Source of the DNA: Mycobacterium asiaticum
GTDB taxonomy: Bacteria > Actinomycetota > Actinomycetes > Mycobacteriales > Mycobacteriaceae
NCBI RefSeq assembly: GCF_001673365.1
Contig: NZ_LZLS01000086.1
Location: 50,433-114,432, forward strand
Length of the DNA: 64,000 nucleotides
Reading direction: 5' to 3'
Part shown: positions 60,706 through 64,000 of the stretch, piece after piece
Position numbering within the stretch: the first letter of the stretch is position 1
How the letters are laid out: every line of letters begins with the position of its first letter
The notes under the pieces: model-generated
What the model saw: only the letters and a program-made list of their open reading frames with translations
Databases searched by the model: none
What the model was told of the DNA's origin: nothing
Translations under genes and position numbers: made by a program

Positions 60706-61209
60706 TCAGACGCCACGCAGATACCGCTTGGCGATCACCCGCTGAGCCACCGCGACAAACGGCCCGCCAAGCCTGCTCCACCAGGTCGCAGGGCGGGAGA
60801 ACGCCGACACCTCCGCGTACACCGCGGAGGTGTTCGGGTCGTAACGGACGGCAAAACGTTCCTCGCCTGACTCGGGGTGACCCGGCAGGGTGCCGTAGGC
60901 GAAGCCGCGCACGTCGGGCTCGTCGAGCACGTAGACCACCCGGCACGGCGCACGCAGCACACCCAGCATTTTGACCACCACCACCGTCGAAACCGCGACC
61001 GTCTCAGAGCTAGCGGTCACGCGCAGACCGGCCCCGCGCTGCATGCCCCAGTGCATGACGGCGTCGGCCGCCTGTTCGAAACGTTCCCGGCCGGTTCCGA
61101 TCTGAGCCGAGGCGCTCATGTGGCCGTAACCCGACGGCAACTGCGCGGCTGCCGTCGCACCCACCTCGTCATAGGTCAGCTGTTGGTCGGCCAGCGCTTT
61201 GAGGTCCAC
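60706..61209 (-). CDS. DUF1990 family protein
   Basis: This 167-residue protein has the DUF1990 blocks LTYDEVGATAAAQLPSGYGH, RFEQAADAVMHWGMQRGAG and YGTLPGHPESGEERFAVRYD. No catalytic motif known. It is convergent with the DoxX gene (4 bp apart) and divergent from the aldo/keto reductase. Function unknown. Confidence 0.85.
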   Translation of the reverse strand: MDLKALADQQLTYDEVGATAAAQLPSGYGHMSASAQIGTGRERFEQAADAVMHWGMQRGAGLRVTASSETVAVSTVVVVKMLGVLRAPCRVVYVLDEPDVRGFAYGTLPGHPESGEERFAVRYDPNTSAVYAEVSAFSRPATWWSRLGGPFVAVAQRVIAKRYLRGV

Positions 61210-61241
61210 AAAGCCAGCTTGCCACGCGTAGGGTTCGAGCC

Positions 61242-62105
61242 ATGGTTGCAGAAAAATCCGGAAGCTTCGCGCTCGGTGGTGACCTGCCGGTCAACCGGCT
61301 CGGATTCGGCGCGATGCGCCTCACCGGAAAAGGGGTCTGGGGTCCGCCCGCGGACCGCGAAGAATGCGTGCGGGTGCTGCGTCGTGCGGTCGAGCTCGGC
61401 GTGAACTTCATCGACACAGCGGATTCCTACGGTCCCTACGTGTGCGAGGAGATCATCCACCAGGCGCTGCACCCCTATGAAGGTTTGGTGATCGCCACCA
61501 AGGCGGGGCTGCTTCGCACCGGCCCGGATATCTGGGTCCCGCTAGGTAATCCGAGCTACCTGCGCCAGGAATGCGAGATGAGCCTGCGCCGGCTCGGCGT
61601 CGAGACCATCGACCTGTTCCAGCTGCACCGCATCGACCGGAATTATCCGCTCGAGGACCAGGTGGGCGAGTTGGTGGCGTTACAGGCTGAAGGCAAGATC
61701 CGCCACATCGGCTTGTCCGAGATCGACGTCGACCAATTCAACGCGGCGCGCGAGATCGCGCCGATCGTGTCGGTGCAGAACATGTACAACCTGGCGACTC
61801 GCACTGCCGAGCCGCTGTTGGATGCCGCGTCCGCGGCCGGCGTTGGGTTCATTCCGTGGTTCCCGCTGGCGTCCGGGCCACTTGCGGCACCGGACGGGCC
61901 GCTGCAGAAGATCGCCGACGCACACCACGCGACGCCGTCGCAGCTGGCGCTGGCCTGGCTGCTCAAGCGCTCGCAGGTAATGCTGCCAATCCCGGGCACG
62001 TCGCGAGTGGCCCATCTGGAGGAGAACGTCGCCGCCGCGGAGATCACCTTGACCGACGATGAATTCGAGGCCCTGTCGGCTGCCGGAGCAGCGCAAAGCG
62101 ACTAG
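61242..62105 (+). CDS. aldo/keto reductase
   Basis: This 287-residue NADPH-dependent aldo/keto reductase has the tetrad Asp and Tyr in NFIDTADSYGP, Lys in VIATKAGLL and His in LFQLHRID, with VSVQNMYNL and ILPIPGTS-like cofactor loops (MLPIPGTSRVAHLEEN). It is followed 15 bp later by a thioesterase gene. Substrate unknown. Confidence 0.9.
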   Translation: MVAEKSGSFALGGDLPVNRLGFGAMRLTGKGVWGPPADREECVRVLRRAVELGVNFIDTADSYGPYVCEEIIHQALHPYEGLVIATKAGLLRTGPDIWVPLGNPSYLRQECEMSLRRLGVETIDLFQLHRIDRNYPLEDQVGELVALQAEGKIRHIGLSEIDVDQFNAAREIAPIVSVQNMYNLATRTAEPLLDAASAAGVGFIPWFPLASGPLAAPDGPLQKIADAHHATPSQLALAWLLKRSQVMLPIPGTSRVAHLEENVAAAEITLTDDEFEALSAAGAAQSD

Positions 62106-62120
62106 CAATACGGTGTTCTG

Positions 62121-62735
62121 GTGGATCACCAGCACCCCGGCGGGGGATTCAACCCGCCCGAACCGACGCAGCAGGGCGGGCCGGACTACCAGCGGTTCAT
62201 CGAAGGCGTCCGCAAACTTCAGGATCACGCTCGGGCCGCCGACGCGCCCGACGCGGTGATCACCGAGGCCGCCGACCGGCTCGAGGAGCTTTCGGCGTTG
62301 CTGGCGCCCTTCGACGCCGACGAATGGCAATCGCCGTCGGGGCGCCGGATGGACCTGCCGATGCGCGGAAACATACTCACCGTGCCGATGGACGCCCACA
62401 GAACCGACGACGGCCGTATCGAGGGGACGGCCCGATTTGCCCGGTTTCACCTCGGGCGCAACGGTGCCGTACACGGCGGGGTACTTGGCATGCTGTTCGA
62501 CTCGGTTCTGGGGTTGACCGCTTCGGTGCTCACCGGCAGCCCCCGCCAGCGCACCGCCTACCTGAAGATCGACTACCGCAACATCGTCCCGATCGAAAAG
62601 GAGTTGCAGTTCTACTCCGGGATCGACAGCGTGGACGGGCGCAAGATTTTCGTGTCCGGCCGGTTGTGCGATGGCGACACCCTGCTGACCGAAGCCGACG
62701 CATTATTCGTGCGGCTCAAGCCGGGTCAGCCTTAA
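62121..62735 (+). CDS. PaaI-like hotdog thioesterase
   Basis: This 204-residue protein has a hotdog thioesterase domain in the C-terminal 130 residues: FHLGRNGAVHGGVLGMLFDS (active-site helix region), RTAYLKIDYRNIVPIEKEL and DGDTLLTEADALFVRLKP. The N-terminal 70 residues are a less conserved helical part. The start is a GTG at 62121. It likely hydrolyses acyl-CoA. It lies upstream of thrS on the same strand, separated by a structured 189-bp gap. Confidence 0.86.
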   Translation: MDHQHPGGGFNPPEPTQQGGPDYQRFIEGVRKLQDHARAADAPDAVITEAADRLEELSALLAPFDADEWQSPSGRRMDLPMRGNILTVPMDAHRTDDGRIEGTARFARFHLGRNGAVHGGVLGMLFDSVLGLTASVLTGSPRQRTAYLKIDYRNIVPIEKELQFYSGIDSVDGRKIFVSGRLCDGDTLLTEADALFVRLKPGQP

Positions 62736-62750
62736 GCCGCCGATTCGGGG

Positions 62751-62806
62751 CGCGCCGAGAGATAACTGGCGCACACCGGTCTCGGCGCGTCGTGTGCGCT
62801 GGTTAT
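62751..62806 (+). promoter_or_regulatory. two overlapping, mutually exclusive hairpins before thrS
   Basis: Stem A pairs 62751-62760 with 62780-62789 (10 bp, perfect). Stem B pairs 62762-62776 with 62792-62806 (15 bp, two G-U pairs). The left arm of B lies in the loop of A, and the right arm of A lies in the loop of B, so the stems exclude each other or form a pseudoknot. They may be the end of the upstream transcript or a thrS leader element, 119 bp before the ATG. Confidence 0.55.
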
Positions 62807-62924
62807 ATGTCGGGATCAGCGGCCGTCTTGAATCGCGTGGTACCGCACAGTTCGACCCCGATACGATGGTCCACCGACTGGTTTGTAATCCCGCCGACGC
62901 CGCTTGAGCATTGGAGAACACTCG

Positions 62925-64000
62925 ATGAGCGCCCCGATCCGGGTTCCCGCCGGGACTACCGCCGCAGCCGCGATCGGCGAGGCGGGACTGCCGCGGCGCG
63001 GTGTGCCCGAGGCGATCGTGGTGGTGCGCGACGCTGACGGCAAGCTGCGCGACCTCAGCTGGGTGCCCAGCGCCGACGCCGAGGTCACCCCGGTCGCGGC
63101 GAACACCGACGACGGCCGCAGCGTCATCCGGCACTCGGCCGCGCACGTGCTGGCCCAGGCCGTGCAGGACCTGTTCCCGCACGCCAAGCTCGGCATCGGC
63201 CCGCCCATCGTCGACGGCTTCTACTACGACTTCGACGTTGCCGAGCCGTTCACCCCGGAGAACCTCGAAGCGCTGGAAAAGCGGATGCGCCAGATCGTCA
63301 AGGAAGGCCAGCTGTTCGACCGGCGGGTCTACGAATCCAAGGACGAGGCGCGCGAAGAGCTGGCCAACGAGCCGTTCAAGCTCGAACTCGTCGACGACAA
63401 ATCGGGTGACCCTGACGTCATGGAGGTCGGAGGGGACGAACTGACCGCCTACGACAACCTCAACCCACGCACCCGCCAGCGGGTGTGGGGCGACTTGTGC
63501 CGCGGGCCGCACATCCCCACCACCAAACACATCCCAGCGTTCAAACTGACCCGCAGTTCGGCGGCCTACTGGCGAGGTGACCAGAACAACGCCAGCCTGC
63601 AACGCATCTACGGCACCGCCTGGGAGTCGCAGGAAGCCCTCGACCACCACCTCGAGCTGCTCGCCGAGGCGCAGCGGCGTGACCACCGCAAGCTCGGCGT
63701 CGAGCTGGACCTGTTCAGCTTTCCCGACGAAATCGGTTCTGGCTTAGCGGTTTTCCACCCCAAGGGTGGCATCATCCGTCGGGAGCTGGAGGAGTACTCG
63801 CGGCGCAAGCACGAACAGGCCGGGTACGAATTCGTCAACACCCCGCACATCACCAAAGAGCAGCTCTACGTCACCTCGGGCCACCTGGAGTGGTATGCCG
63901 AGGGCATGTACCCGGCGATGCACCTCGACGCCGAACTCAATGCGGACGGAACGGTGCGCAAGCCGGGCCAGAACTACTACCTCAAGCCGATGAACTGCCC
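62925..64000 (+). CDS. thrS: threonyl-tRNA synthetase (3' end cut off by window edge)
   Basis: The first 358 codons of threonyl-tRNA synthetase are present. It has a TGS-like N-terminus, the editing-domain motifs [24 protein letters not shown] and [46 protein letters not shown], and class II motif 1 beginning in [19 protein letters not shown]. The ATG has GGAG 10 nt upstream. It matches Rv2614c and anchors the synteny with M. tuberculosis. The catalytic core motifs 2 and 3 lie beyond the window edge. Confidence 0.97.
   Translation, partial: MSAPIRVPAGTTAAAAIGEAGLPRRGVPEAIVVVRDADGKLRDLSWVPSADAEVTPVAANTDDGRSVIRHSAAHVLAQAVQDLFPHAKLGIGPPIVDGFYYDFDVAEPFTPENLEALEKRMRQIVKEGQLFDRRVYESKDEAREELANEPFKLELVDDKSGDPDVMEVGGDELTAYDNLNPRTRQRVWGDLCRGPHIPTTKHIPAFKLTRSSAAYWRGDQNNASLQRIYGTAWESQEALDHHLELLAEAQRRDHRKLGVELDLFSFPDEIGSGLAVFHPKGGIIRRELEEYSRRKHEQAGYEFVNTPHITKEQLYVTSGHLEWYAEGMYPAMHLDAELNADGTVRKPGQNYYLKPMNC

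Noticed and set aside
62736..62924. T-box riboswitch for thrS
   Set aside because: No T-box consensus or specifier loop was seen; actinobacterial T-boxes known to me mostly precede ileS.

Overview
The window is high-GC actinobacterial DNA and almost certainly comes from a non-tuberculous Mycobacterium. It carries a PE_PGRS gene, a PPE gene with NxGxGN (MPTR) repeats, an EspG-family gene, many fadD/fadE/echA-type genes and an F420-type oxidoreductase. The right-hand part keeps a gene order that I recall from the M. tuberculosis H37Rv region between thrS (Rv2614c) and dedA (Rv2637). I worked from the sequence and memory only; no database search was made.

Region 1 (1-27.6 kb) is a large catabolic cluster. 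It has four acyl-CoA dehydrogenases, three acyl-CoA ligases, five crotonase-fold proteins, a double-hotdog hydratase, an SDR, and a thiolase-fold protein lacking the usual cysteine with its DUF35/OB-fold partner. It also has an HpcH-type aldolase, a TauD-like dioxygenase, a D-2-hydroxyacid dehydrogenase, a DapB-like reductase, a frameshifted nitroreductase and three paralogous COG2159 amidohydrolases. A TetR regulator lies near its right end. A 16-bp inverted repeat, GAGA-N8-TCTC (best form GAGAAT-N4-ATTCTC), lies in front of all three amidohydrolase genes and again between the TetR gene and the DapB-like gene, so one regulon is likely. The genes describe CoA-dependent breakdown of a cyclic or branched carboxylic acid, but I do not recognise the substrate. 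This is the best candidate here for an undescribed system.

Region 2 (27.6-36.8 kb) is accessory. An orphan EspG-like gene faces a three-gene operon encoding a small ESX-type helical protein, a 765-residue secreted-type protein and a lipoprotein. Broken genes follow: an alpha/beta hydrolase, a Doc toxin with its antitoxin, and an HK97-type phage capsid. An intact alpha/beta hydrolase comes next, then tRNA genes for Val(GAC), Cys, Gly and Val(CAC). Almost every lesion is a one-base loss in a short run of identical bases. A phage remnant beside a tRNA-Val cluster recalls prophage phiRv2 of M. tuberculosis.

Region 3 (37-45.5 kb) holds PE_PGRS, a small monooxygenase, a secreted Het-C/zinc phospholipase-like protein, a TSUP transporter, a YbdK-type carboxylate-amine ligase, two TetR regulators, a STAS protein and DedA. 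Region 4 (45.5-56.2 kb) holds an acyl-CoA ligase, the PPE protein and an aromatic island. The island has an IclR regulator, a Rieske dioxygenase (alpha and beta), a dihydrodiol dehydrogenase, a class II aldolase-type decarboxylase, pcaH, pcaG and pcaB. It reads as phthalate-like diacid to protocatechuate to carboxymuconolactone, with the ferredoxin and reductase missing here.

Region 5 (56.2-64 kb) is core-like: a methyltransferase, two cysteine-containing HTH regulators with clear operator-like repeats, membrane proteins including DoxX, a cupin, a nitronate monooxygenase, a DUF1990 protein, an aldo/keto reductase, a thioesterase, and the first 1076 bases of thrS. Two overlapping, mutually exclusive hairpins precede thrS.
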